Source: Neofusicoccum parvum (taxonomy: Eukaryota > Ascomycota > Dothideomycetes > Botryosphaeriales > Botryosphaeriaceae). Taken from it: a DNA stretch of 64,000 bases. Made by a program: the position numbers and the translations under genes. Shown here in pieces: positions 42,210 through 51,818 of this stretch. The notes below the pieces were generated by a model. The model ran no database searches. It saw only the letters and a program-made list of their open reading frames with translations, and was not told the origin of the DNA. The stretch is from NCBI GenBank assembly GCA_020912385.1, contig CP087219.1:310001-374000 (forward strand), in the 5' to 3' direction. Within the stretch, counting starts at the first letter, position 1; every line of letters starts with the position of its first letter.

Positions 42210-44319
42210 AATCACGACTTGCGTTGAATGTTTCTGTCAAAAGGGCCGGCCAAGACTGAAGATCGAAACATCGAAGGGCAGGGCTCCTCCATTTTATCTG
42301 CTCCCCAAAAGGAGGCCGTTGGCCACGAGGTCCCGCATGTTTCACGGCTAAAGAGTGCCCACTTGGGCACGGTAACTGATGGGACGAGTGCCGGAGCTGT
42401 TTTGGTATGACGGCAAAGCGTAGGCGAGCGGTACAGAGCGCGAACGCTGGTGATTCGCTGGAAAAATTCAGTGGTTGCTTGGAATTTGAGGACAGCGACC
42501 CAGACGAAGTTGTGAAACGGAAAGAAGAGCCGTAATCAAATGATGGGCAGCGGGCAAAAGACTTCTCATGCGAGCCTAAAACAAGCTTAATCATGCAAGG
42601 ACGAATGGCGACAGACGAGAACAATGCGGAGTCGCTGCGTCGAAATTGTGGTGGAGCATTGGCTGGCAAAAGGGAATGGCACTTCGGGTGATTCTGGTGG
42701 AGTTGCCTTCAGGTAGATTAAAGCCTGCGATGGGGCGGAGAAAACGGGCCAGCTCTCCGCCTCTTGTCTCGTGCCGACGGCCCCGCGGCATTGTGGGGAC
42801 TATAGCCGAACTCCTTCCAGACCATAAATGCCCTTCGCTATATGGTGTCAAAGCCCAAAAGGAGCCAGCGTTCGAACTCGATTTCCAGATGTTGCGCGAC
42901 CATGTCGATCGAAGCTTAAATTGCAACGCAGCATTCCGAACGTGGCCAAAGACGTCATCTGGACAACCGGTTCACCCCGCCTGCTGACAGATGCGGTCTC
43001 CTCTTTCAAGACTGAGGTGCGCCACGCGCTGGTGCTGCCTTTAGCCCAAAGGAGCTCTGGACCTCATCGATCAAGGACCGTTGATCACCACTCGGCATAA
43101 ACTCGGCCTGCCCCTAACAAAGCTCGCTCTGCCTTTCCTATATCAACTCAATGTCTTCTCATCAATCTTCACTTTGCTCGGTCAGAAGTCGCATCAGTGC
43201 GGGTTCGTCAGAGCACTTCTTTGAATCCGTAGCGGCATGCCCGTGGCGTTGAAACAGGAGTTCTCCGGATTTGCGACACTAGATCAGCCAGTCCGGACAA
43301 GCGCCTCAACGAGACCACAAAGCAATGACGCTACCATCACCGACTCTGAACCTTATTCCTTGGTCCACTATCACTGGCTGACAGCCACTGTGGGCGGCTG
43401 ACCATCTCAGTATTGCTTTCGCCATACCCCTGTCAGTCGGTGATATTGCAGGGATGAATGGACATGGCTTTATTGAGGATGCCGAATCCAGCAGGCACGA
43501 GGCGAAAATATTGATAATCGCGAGAGTGTCTGCGGTTCGGAAGATCAATAGGTGAGTTGACTCAGGAGTTTAATGAAATGACGCCGTTGCTTATTTCAAC
43601 GTCGATGTTCGTCCCGTATCCAAGTTACATTTAGGCTAACACCTGCCATCCGTCTTCCGTGAGACCGGAGAGCAATCGTAACCAACGAACCCACACTAGG
43701 TAAGTGATGCATACCGCGACAATATTTTGTGCTTCTGAAAGCGCTCTATGCTTCCGTGTTGAGTAATATTTTGCTCCTTGTGGGGTTCTTCGGTGCTTAC
43801 TTTCTGGTTAAAGGAAGTGAACCATGGAGATCTACTAGGGGCCGTTCGGCAGCAACGCCGCTATTCGAGAAAAAAGACACAAGTGGGCGTAAGATGCTCC
43901 AAAACTTGCGGAACTCGTGCGAGACTAGACAGGTTCGCTATTGCATGGAGTTGAGGTGTCATGTCCAGGATCCTTCGTCGATGGGGCATGCTTCAACCCA
44001 TGCAAATGGCCGCTAGACTGGCGTCGGGTCCATTTCTGGCATGGGGCTGAGCTGTCTTATATGAAATTTTCCTTGAAAGGGTATGCGTACGGCTCTGTGG
44101 CTAGATGCTGAAAGAAAGGCGACTACCGTTGGAAGACAGTGGTGGAGAGCAACGAGTTGATTGTGCAAGGTGCCATCGCTTACTGGTTTGTCCGAGCAAC
44201 CCAAAACGAAGCTCAACCTCATCAAGTAGTTTACGGCCCGGACATACACCAGAACATTTTTCTGCCTTCCTCATCCCTCGGGCTTCAACAAAGACTAAGT
44301 AACCCAAGTCCTCCTAGGT
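42210..44319. other. Intergenic, no intact gene
   Basis: 2.1 kb. The first 300 bp are the promoter of the AA9 gene. Beyond that only short open frames are present. 44160-44320 may be a decayed upstream part of the acyltransferase relic. Confidence 0.45.
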
Positions 44320-45290
44320 GGACTTGAGAGTACCAAGAAGGCCATCCCATTCGTGACAGCGAAACTCGTCCCAGATCAGGAAGCAGTCCAGAATGCAGAC
44401 ACAACAAACTCCGTTAGAGGGCCTTTCCGGGGCACGCATTCGAAGCGAAACGCTGCATCCGATGCCTCAGATCCTTCCTCCAGGAGTCATGGCATAAGTA
44501 CTTGTACTACATGCAAATATCATCAACGGTGGGTTTATCCTGTGTACCTGCACTTCGCACCCAGTGCTCGACTCCTACAGCATCTTCTCCGCCATCAAGG
44601 TCTGAGCAGGACAGTGTCGACGCATCCAAAGCGTGAGAGCTAACCATCTAAGAGCGCTGGAAGTGTCGCCAGCACACATTGACAGAGAGCCTCTGAAAGG
44701 CTCTGAACGACATGCGGGCCGCATCGAGGACCATCCAGAGTACAGGTTACTCGACACACCACCCACATCGATGCCGGCGGAAACTATGGAAACGAATCAC
44801 CAAACGCAGGTCTACCACCTCTCTGGCGCTTCCCTAGCGAGAACCAAGGCTGGAGTTGCAGCGGGAGCAGCGGCGGAGCTTAATGGCAGGGTTTGAATTT
44901 CAACCAACGATGCGTTGTCCGCACTTATCTGGCGCCCGGCCATGAAGGCACTGCACGAGGTTGATGCATTGTAAGGCGACACCCTGTCAGCGTGTCAGAC
45001 GGCAGTCAACGGGAGGCCAAGAATGAGACGGCCATAGGCATCGTACGATCCCGCGGTTAATATGATGTTCGCATTCGCAGGTTTGTCTTGAAGGACGTCA
45101 TCTCGCCTGAGGTGAAGCTGAGCAGCGTTGCTCCTGCCATTCGCTGATGAGTGCACAAGTTGGATGAAGATTACGCGGATGACCTCATCGCGATGCTGGA
45201 AAAGACGACAGACTCCAGCTGCGTGGTGCCCGCGGTCTTCGTCGGACTGCTGGACAATGCTCGACATGTACTCGGTGGACTGGGCAGCTG
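44320..45290 (+). pseudogene. Degraded acyltransferase (trichothecene 3-O-acetyltransferase/BAHD-like family)
   Basis: Relic of a CoA-dependent acyltransferase; the family moves acyl groups to hydroxyls of secondary metabolites, but no product can be assigned. In changing frames one reads GGLESTKKAIPFVTAKLV, then EVSPAHIDREPL with IEDHPEYRLLD, then VYHLSGASLARTKAG. An in-frame TGA at 44894-44896 stands directly before ISTNDALSALIWRPAMKAL, a block highly typical of the family. Further on are TAVNGRPRM, the next frame's FVLKDVISPEVKLSSVAPAI with two adjacent TGAs after it, HKLDEDYADDLIAML, and MLDMYSVDWA in a third frame. At least three frames and several stops are involved. The family active-site HxxxD block cannot be found. 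The gene is dead; the left boundary is approximate. Confidence 0.7.
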
Positions 45291-45813
45291 CTGAGCGGTT
45301 GCTGCGAACGCATCTGAACAATGGCTGCAGGTGGTCAGCCCGCGGTTGCCGGAGCGACTGGGCGGGGTTGTCGACATGGCTATTGGGCTGGAGGAGCACC
45401 AGCTGGAGCGGCTGGGGAGGGACAACGTGTGGACGAGGTTCGCAGCAGGCGCGCAATGGGTGAGGGCGCAGGGCTGGAACCATTGCCGGTCTGACATCTG
45501 GCAGGGTGGCTCAGCAGCGCTGGGCGGCGGGCAGGCGTGATTGGGCCACATGTCGAGACGCGTGCGCCGCCAGGAGGCGCTGCGGTGGTGGGCAGCCGAA
45601 CGGGGAAGGCCTGCGATCGGCGGTGGGGCGGCCCTGTTCATTCAAACGCGCCAAGCCAGAGGTGTTTGCAGCGGAACCCTTACTCGCGCGCGGCTGCTAC
45701 GCTGCGAGCTTCACGGCGGGTCCCCCCAGACCAGGACAAGTCGGGGGTCAAGTAGCCAGCTATTCTTTGTTTTCCCTATTCCTCCACCACCACCACCCGA
45801 ACCCCACGCCCCA
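45291..45813. other. Intergenic, promoter of the coronin gene
   Basis: 523 bases with short open frames only. The coronin leader just before its ATG is rich in CCACC and CCCA. Confidence 0.45.
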
Positions 45814-48053
45814 ATGTCTGGCCGCTTCGTGAGAGCCTCCAAGTACCGTACGCCTCCCCCACCGCGCTCCCGCCCGCTCTGCGAGGGGCTCCTGTGCTGA
45901 CGCGCGCTGCATGCAGGTCACGTCTTCGGACGCTCGACGAAGAAGGCACGCCGCCCCGGATTCCGCGCCCTCGCCCTCGCCCCCGCTGACCTTGCGCCCG
46001 CGACAGGAACAATGCTACGACAACCTGCGCTTGTCTAAGAACGCCTGGGACAGCAACATCATCAAGGTCCGCCGCCGCCCCGTTGCGCCCTCCTGACGCC
46101 GCCCGCTGACGCCGCCCCAGGCCAACCCCAAGTACCTCGCCGTCAACTACGAGTCTGGCGGCGGAGGCGGCTTCATTGTCATCCCCATCGAGGAGCGCGG
46201 CAAGGCCCCCGACATTCTCCCGCTGTTCCGCGGCCACACCGGCCCCGTCCTCGACACCGACTGGTATGCGCTGGCGCGTGCGTGCAAGACACCGAGCATT
46301 GTGGCTGAGCAGGAGCAGGAACCCCTTCAATGACAACGTGATCGCCTCCGGTTCCGATGACGGCAAGGTACGAGGCTGCAGCTCCGCCGCCGGGTCGGGA
46401 TATTGATACGTGGACAGGTCTTCGTCTGGACTGTGCCCGAGAACTTCTCCCTCCACACCGACGCCGAAGAGCCCCAGGATGTGGCTCCCGTGGCCAAGTA
46501 CACCGGCCACACCAGGTAATTGGCCTCTCTGCCACCGCCGGGCTGTGCTGACGGCTCGCAGGAAAGTCGGACACGTCGTGTGGAACCCCGCCGCCGAGAA
46601 CGTCCTTGCCAGCTCTTCCGGCGACTACCTGGTCAAGTTCTGGGATGTCGAGCACGGCCAGACCAAGCTGACGCTCAAGCACGCCGACATGGTCCAGTCC
46701 CTCTCCTTCAGCGCCAACGGCTCCCTGCTCGTCACCACCAGCCGCGACAAGAAGCTCCGCATTTGGGATGTGCGTCAGGAGAAGCCTGTGCACGAGGGCA
46801 TGGGTCACGGCGGTGCGAAGAACAGCCGCGCCGTTTGGATGGGTGAGCATGACAGGGTCGCCACCACCGGTTTCTCCAAGATGAGCGACCGTCAGCTTGG
46901 TCTTTGGGACATCAGGGCCGCAAGGGAGCCATTGAACGGTTTCGAGATCCTTGACACCATCTCCGGTGTCTGCATGCCGTTCTGGGACGACGGAACCCAG
47001 ATGTTGTACCTTGCTGGCAAGGGGTAAGGAGCATAACAGCACGGGAGCAGAAGCCCACGCTAACGGGAGCAGTGACGGAAACATCCGCTACTTCGAGTAC
47101 GAGAACGACAAGTTCGAGTTCCTCTCCGAGTACAAGTCCACCGATCCTCAGCGTGGTGTTGCTTTCATGCCGAAGCGCGGTGTCAACGTGAGTATTGGTT
47201 TGAGATTTCTTGATAGGGTGCTGACCATTTCTAGCTTCACGAGAACGAGGTTGCCCGTGCGTTCAAGACTGTCAACGACAACTACATTGAGCCTATCTCC
47301 TTCATTGTTCCGAGACGTGCCGAGGTCTTCCAGGGTGATATTTACCCTCCCGCAACTGGCCTCAAGCCTGGCATGTCTGCCTCCGAGTACTGGGGTGGCA
47401 AGGAGGCCATCCCACCAAAGTTCTCTCTCGAGGCCACCTACGAGGGCGAGGCGCCCGTCGAGGTGCCTTCCGAGTCCAAGCCCGTCTCTACCCCTGCACC
47501 TGCACCGAGGGCTGAGCCCAAGCCCGAGCCCAAGCCCGAGCCGACCCCCGCTCCGGCCGCCCGCAGCCCGCCTCCGTCCGTCAACGAAAACAAGGCTTCC
47601 ATGGCAAGCATGGCTTCCAAGTTCGCCGATAAGGATGAGGCCGAATCCTCGGCCGATGAAGCCTCGAGCTTCGAGGAAATCCCCAAGCCCGCGGAGCGTC
47701 CCTCTGCTACCGCAGCGCGTCAGGAGGAGAAGACCCGAGGCCCTGAGATCAGCAGAGCCCCTGAGCCAATTAGCGAGCCCAAGGCCGCGGAACCGGAGGC
47801 TACCCCTCGCTCGGTCTCTGGTGCGTCGGGTGCCGCACACTCTGCGGCGGCAGGCATCAAGGACCACTTGGCCGAGATCAAGACGATGCTCGAGAGCCAG
47901 AACATCCAGATGACGAGCCAGATGGAGCAGATCACTCACCTGACTGCCGAAGTGAACCTTCTCAAGACCAAGGTCGCCGACCTTAGCAGCGGCGAGTCCA
48001 AGGACGAGAGGATCAGACAGTTGGAGCTGGAGCTCGAGGAGGCTCGCTCGTAA
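45814..48053 (+). CDS. crn1: Coronin (actin-binding WD40 protein)
   Basis: Cytoskeletal protein that binds F-actin and the Arp2/3 complex at cortical patches. Nine exons (45814-45847, 45917-45945, 46007-46066, 46121-46263, 46319-46367, 46418-46515, 46562-47023, 47073-47187, 47235-48053) give 602 residues. The N-terminal MSGRFVRASKYRHVFGRSTK and SKNAWDSNIIKANPKYLAVN are diagnostic. WD40 repeats cover about 70-330 (KFWDVEHGQTKLTLKHAD, KLRIWDVRQEKPVHEG), then SFIVPRRAEVFQGDIYPPA of the coronin extension. A Pro/Glu/Lys-rich linker follows, and the last ~65 residues are a coiled coil (IKDHLAEIKTMLESQNIQM) for trimerisation. Intron 2 starts GC, not GT, and is the only way to keep the frame there. 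Unusual for the number of 5' introns: seven in the first 1.3 kb, eight in all. Confidence 0.95.
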
Positions 48054-48476
48054 GGTCATCTCGAGGTTCGCACCGCTAAATCTTCATGACTCTCACGCTA
48101 GAAGGTGGCTTCAGTCGTCCATCGGGCGTTGGGTTTCTGGCTGGATATAGAACGGGGAGGGAAATTTTGGAGTGTGGCGCAGGGGTTGGAGAGGCAGGCT
48201 GGCGCTGCTTGTTTAGATTCCGCACTTTTGCCTTGTGTGGTTGCGCTCTGTCGTGCGTGGGCTGCGTGCGTGTGTGTGGACACGGATTACCACCAAAAGC
48301 CCTGAGGCGTTTGTTGCTGCATAGCGATGACGACGTTGCCGGGTGTTCTCCTTTTCTTTAGCTGTACTGTTTGTTCGACCTTTTTGGACCAAGTCAATGA
48401 TACACACGTTTGCACCTGCGCGACGGCCTTTTGGATGTCAATTTGAAAGATGGATTGCTGTTCTCGCGTGTTCTAT
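48054..48476. other. Intergenic between convergent genes
   Basis: 423 bases that hold the 3' ends of coronin (+) and the low-complexity gene (-). No coding region. Confidence 0.5.
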
Positions 48477-49430
48477 CTACCTGAACTGCTGCTGCTGCTG
48501 CTGCATGACAGTCCATCCATAAATGGACTGGTACTCGGCCGGCGGTCCCGGCCATGCGTGCTGCCTGTAGCCCTGGTCTTGCTGGTTGACCGGCTGTCGT
48601 GCTTCCAGCTGTTCAGGGAACATCTGATGGACCTCTTCCCGATAAACCCTTTCCTGCTGAACCCATTCCTGCCGAACCTCTTCCTGCTGGATCACTTCCT
48701 GATGAACCTCTTCCCGATGAACCTCTCCCTGCTGACCCTCCCCCTGCTCCACCTCTCCCCCATCCCACTCATCACCCAGCTGCTCCAACTCCATCCCCCC
48801 CTCCTCCCCCCCCAACCCCTCCCAAAAATCCCCCGCCTGCAGCCCCGGCAACCCCACCCCCTCAAACAACACCCAATCCCCCCCGACCAACCCCCCATAC
48901 TCCCCCGGCGGCGTCGCCGCCCTCAACCCCACCACTCCCTCCTCCTCCTCCCTCGGCCTCTCCCCCCTCCCCCTCCCCCTCCCCCTCCCCGCCCTCCTCC
49001 ACGCCGCCACCTCGCCATCCACCCGCGCCGCGTAGTACCCGCGCACCGCGTCGGCGCGCCGCTCGACCCCGTCCGCGCCCAGCGCCTGCGCCGCCGCCGT
49101 CCACGGCGAGGGCAGAGGCGGCGGGAGCAGCTCAGCGACGGCGTCGCGGACGGCCTGCGCGTTCGCGAAGGCCAGGGCGGCGCAGGCGTCGGCGAAGGGC
49201 GTGTTGCGCGGGAAGGGGGGCGGCGGGAGGAGGGTGTGGCGGGTCACGGGGGAGGGGTTCGTGGTGGTGGGGGGAGGGGGGTGGGGGTGGGGGTGGTGGA
49301 AGTGCTGGAAGTGCTGCGTTGTGGATGGGGAGGGGATGGGGTGGGGGGTGCTGGGGCGGTGCTGGTGGTGCTGGGGTGGGTGGTTGGCGCTGGTGGCGCG
49401 GCCGCGAGGAGGGGCGGCGTTGATGGGCAT
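48477..49430 (-). CDS. Hypothetical low-complexity protein with Gln/Glu repeat
   Basis: Uncharacterised, 317 residues from the first ATG (MPINAAPPRGR). The first ~90 residues are Pro/His/Thr-rich. A short folded-looking core has helices around ADACAALAFANAQAVRDAVA and ADAVRGYYAARVDGEVAAWR, followed by a Gly/Arg run (GRGRGRGRG). The C-terminal ~90 residues are a repetitive Gln/Glu/Val sequence of about five-residue steps (EEVHQEVIQQEEVRQEW), encoded by a degenerate 15-bp repeat at about 48600-48760, and the end is poly-Gln. No family recognised. It could be a rapidly evolving or orphan gene. The three 71-bp tandem repeats lie directly upstream of its start. Confidence 0.45.
   Translation of the reverse strand: MPINAAPPRGRATSANHPPQHHQHRPSTPHPIPSPSTTQHFQHFHHPHPHPPPPTTTNPSPVTRHTLLPPPPFPRNTPFADACAALAFANAQAVRDAVAELLPPPLPSPWTAAAQALGADGVERRADAVRGYYAARVDGEVAAWRRAGRGRGRGRGERPREEEEGVVGLRAATPPGEYGGLVGGDWVLFEGVGLPGLQAGDFWEGLGGEEGGMELEQLGDEWDGGEVEQGEGQQGEVHREEVHQEVIQQEEVRQEWVQQERVYREEVHQMFPEQLEARQPVNQQDQGYRQHAWPGPPAEYQSIYGWTVMQQQQQQFR
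48600..48760. repeat. Degenerate 15-bp minisatellite inside the low-complexity gene
   Basis: Plus-strand units resemble CTGATGAACCTCTTC, CCGATGAACCTCTCC and CTGCTGACCCTCCCC in head-to-tail order, with drift. Fifteen is a multiple of three, so the repeat stays in frame and encodes the Gln/Glu/Val steps. Confidence 0.6.
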
Positions 49431-51818
49431 GATGGTTGTTGATGGGTGAAGGCTGTGCGCTGGAGGTGTTGCTTGTTGCACGCGGAGGACGGCGGTGTTT
49501 TGAGCTTCGTTAAAAGCGAAAGGCTGCGAGCTGGAAGTGCTGCTTGCTGCACGCGGAGGACGGTGGTATCTTGAGCTTCGTTGAATGCGAAAGGCTGTGA
49601 CTTGGAGGTGTTGCTTTCTGCACGCGGAGGACGGCGGTGTCTTGAGCTTCGTTGAAAGCGAAAGGCAGCGGTGAGAACGGCGGGAGGGAATCTTTTTAAG
49701 CTTGTGCCTCTCGAGGTGAGTGGTAATCGTCGTGATTGAACCAAAGAATGATAAACCGGAACCAGAAAGCAGCGCAGTACACCGGCGAGATCGACAGGGT
49801 CCAGAGTTGAGATGCAGGGTCCAGAGTTAAGATGCAGTCGAAAATGAGTACACAGTCTGAGCTGCGTACCTTTGAAAGAATACCGTGAATAGTCATAGTT
49901 TGCACCTCAAATTTGTGATGTGGTGACTGATTAAGCGCAGAGAATCGTTGAGGTCAAGAGAGACGGCTGAATATCCAAAGCGCGGAGCGCTGCCTTCTGC
50001 AAGCCTTGCAGTCGCTCTTTCCGGGACACGAAACCTGAAACGTGGCTTCTTTGGGAACTAGAAGCCGGGAAACCTTCTCAGGTATATTGATTCCTGGAAA
50101 TGGAGACCCTGTGGCGCACGGAAAAGAGCAAATAGTAGCCCGGGGCTAGTTGCGAACCAGGTACGGTCATGCAGGCAGCAACGTGGTTCTTGAGCGTACA
50201 GCCCGCTTTACGCCTTTAGAGGCATGCCTGTAAGCCTTAAATGGCATTGCACTTTGATTAAACCGTAGTGTTTGTAAAGGCCTCCCGAAGTTTTGAAGTG
50301 TTAGTACCAGTTCCGAGCTCCCAGCTCAGGGGCTATCTTGAAATTCTTGAGAGCTCCATCCACCCACCCCAACTCATGATCCTCGCTACAACATCCTCGT
50401 GTCAAGGCAGTGGCGATAGAATCCAGAGCATCAACTTGTGCCCTCGGTTTTCATCGGGATCTCTGTTTTTCGCGGCTGTCGCTCGGAATCTCTTCTTCGT
50501 TGCGGAATGAAATACCGAGTGTCTTCGAGCTTAGGCAGGTGTCATTGTGGCCACGAACAACCATCCTTTAGCCAGGGATAATCTGCAAGCGTTAGAGTTT
50601 ATTGTCGTGTCACTCTCGCCTCCCTTGAAGACGGTTTTGATTTCAGCGGCGTCGTAAAGAAGACGGTGTTTCGCATGGCGATGGTACAAGCAACGGAACA
50701 TGAGCTCTTTGTGCCTACAAACAACCCCCTGACACATACTCAAAAGCCACGAGATGATTGTTGTCGGTGTTCTTCCGGGTCGGAGCTTAGGAAGTGTTGG
50801 TATGAAGTCCGATTAAACGAATAAAAGGGTAATGTCCGCACTGTTGCTAGATTCCGCCGCAGCGGGCCGGCTGCGTAGTATCGAACTCGACAGAAACGTA
50901 CTTCAAAATAGCAGCTTACAGCGGGATCGTCATTTTACTTCCAGTGCCCCTGCCTCCCATGCTGCGCACAAGGATTCATTGACTTCACAAAACGAGCGTC
51001 TTGAGGTTTTCTCGCCCGCTACTTGTACGGTCCCGCGCGCCCCAAGCACTTCCGCGCGACACGCGAGAACACGATAACGGCAGCAACTCCCGTAAATCCC
51101 AGCACAATTACATCTTGGCTACAGAGCACACAGCATCCTCCACCAAGCAATGATACCAGCTCCAACTACCCACACCGAAGCTCTTACCAGCTGGCCAGTC
51201 TATCCTAGCTTCCTCAGGCTTTTACGTTTGCTTCAGTCTTAGGCTACACTCAGCGACCACGGAATCTACAGAAGGCCTTGTGGGTCTCTGCGCAGGCAGC
51301 CATCTACCATATCTGATAAGATTAAATACCCCAGATCACGGTTCCTCCAAACGAGAAGCCCAAGCTGTACTAGCCCCTCGGCCAGAATTTGCACCGCCAC
51401 ACTCTCTCGGAAAGACCTGTGGGGCTTGATGCGGTCTTTTTGCGTTCTCTCATTCGCCTTTCAATCATCGAGAGGCGTCGAGTTCCCATCAGATCCACTC
51501 AACAAACGGAAGGCTGTAGAAATCAGCTTTCGTCACTCGAGCTTGATGCCTACCAAAAGGTCGCTGAGTGATGAGCAGGTTTGAGGGATTATAGGGATTG
51601 TTCAACCACGCCGATACTGAGTAATCTCGCTTCACAGTGCTGTTGAATTATTATCTGCCAACCCTTGTATGCTGGGAACTCAACGACGAAACTTGACATT
51701 AAAAATTGCGCAAACTCCTCTCCACACCTTCCAAACGCTACGCCAACCAAAACGCTCCGCTAAGCCGAATCTTTTAACCCACCGACAGAACTCCTTTTCC
51801 CATGCGCGACGCCCCAGC
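49431..51818. other. Intergenic 2.4 kb
   Basis: It contains the 71-bp repeat array at its left end, then DNA with only short open frames. 50500-51700 is comparatively A/T-rich. No gene or element recognised. Confidence 0.5.
49451..49663. repeat. Three tandem 71-bp repeats
   Basis: Units 49451-49521, 49522-49592 and 49593-49663 each begin GGCTG and share the blocks TGCACGCGGAGGACGG and TTGAGCTTCGTT and end in GCGAAA. Differences are mostly single bases. 71 is not divisible by three, and the array lies outside any gene model, 20-230 bp upstream of the low-complexity gene's ATG. Confidence 0.9.

Noticed and set aside
42210..45813. An active biosynthetic gene cluster around the acyltransferase
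   Set aside because: The acyltransferase is broken and the neighbours are an LPMO and coronin; there is no synthase, P450 or transporter.
46179..48059. Minus-strand open frames of about 300 codons over coronin
   Set aside because: Antisense to coronin exons, which show clear WD40 and coiled-coil features.
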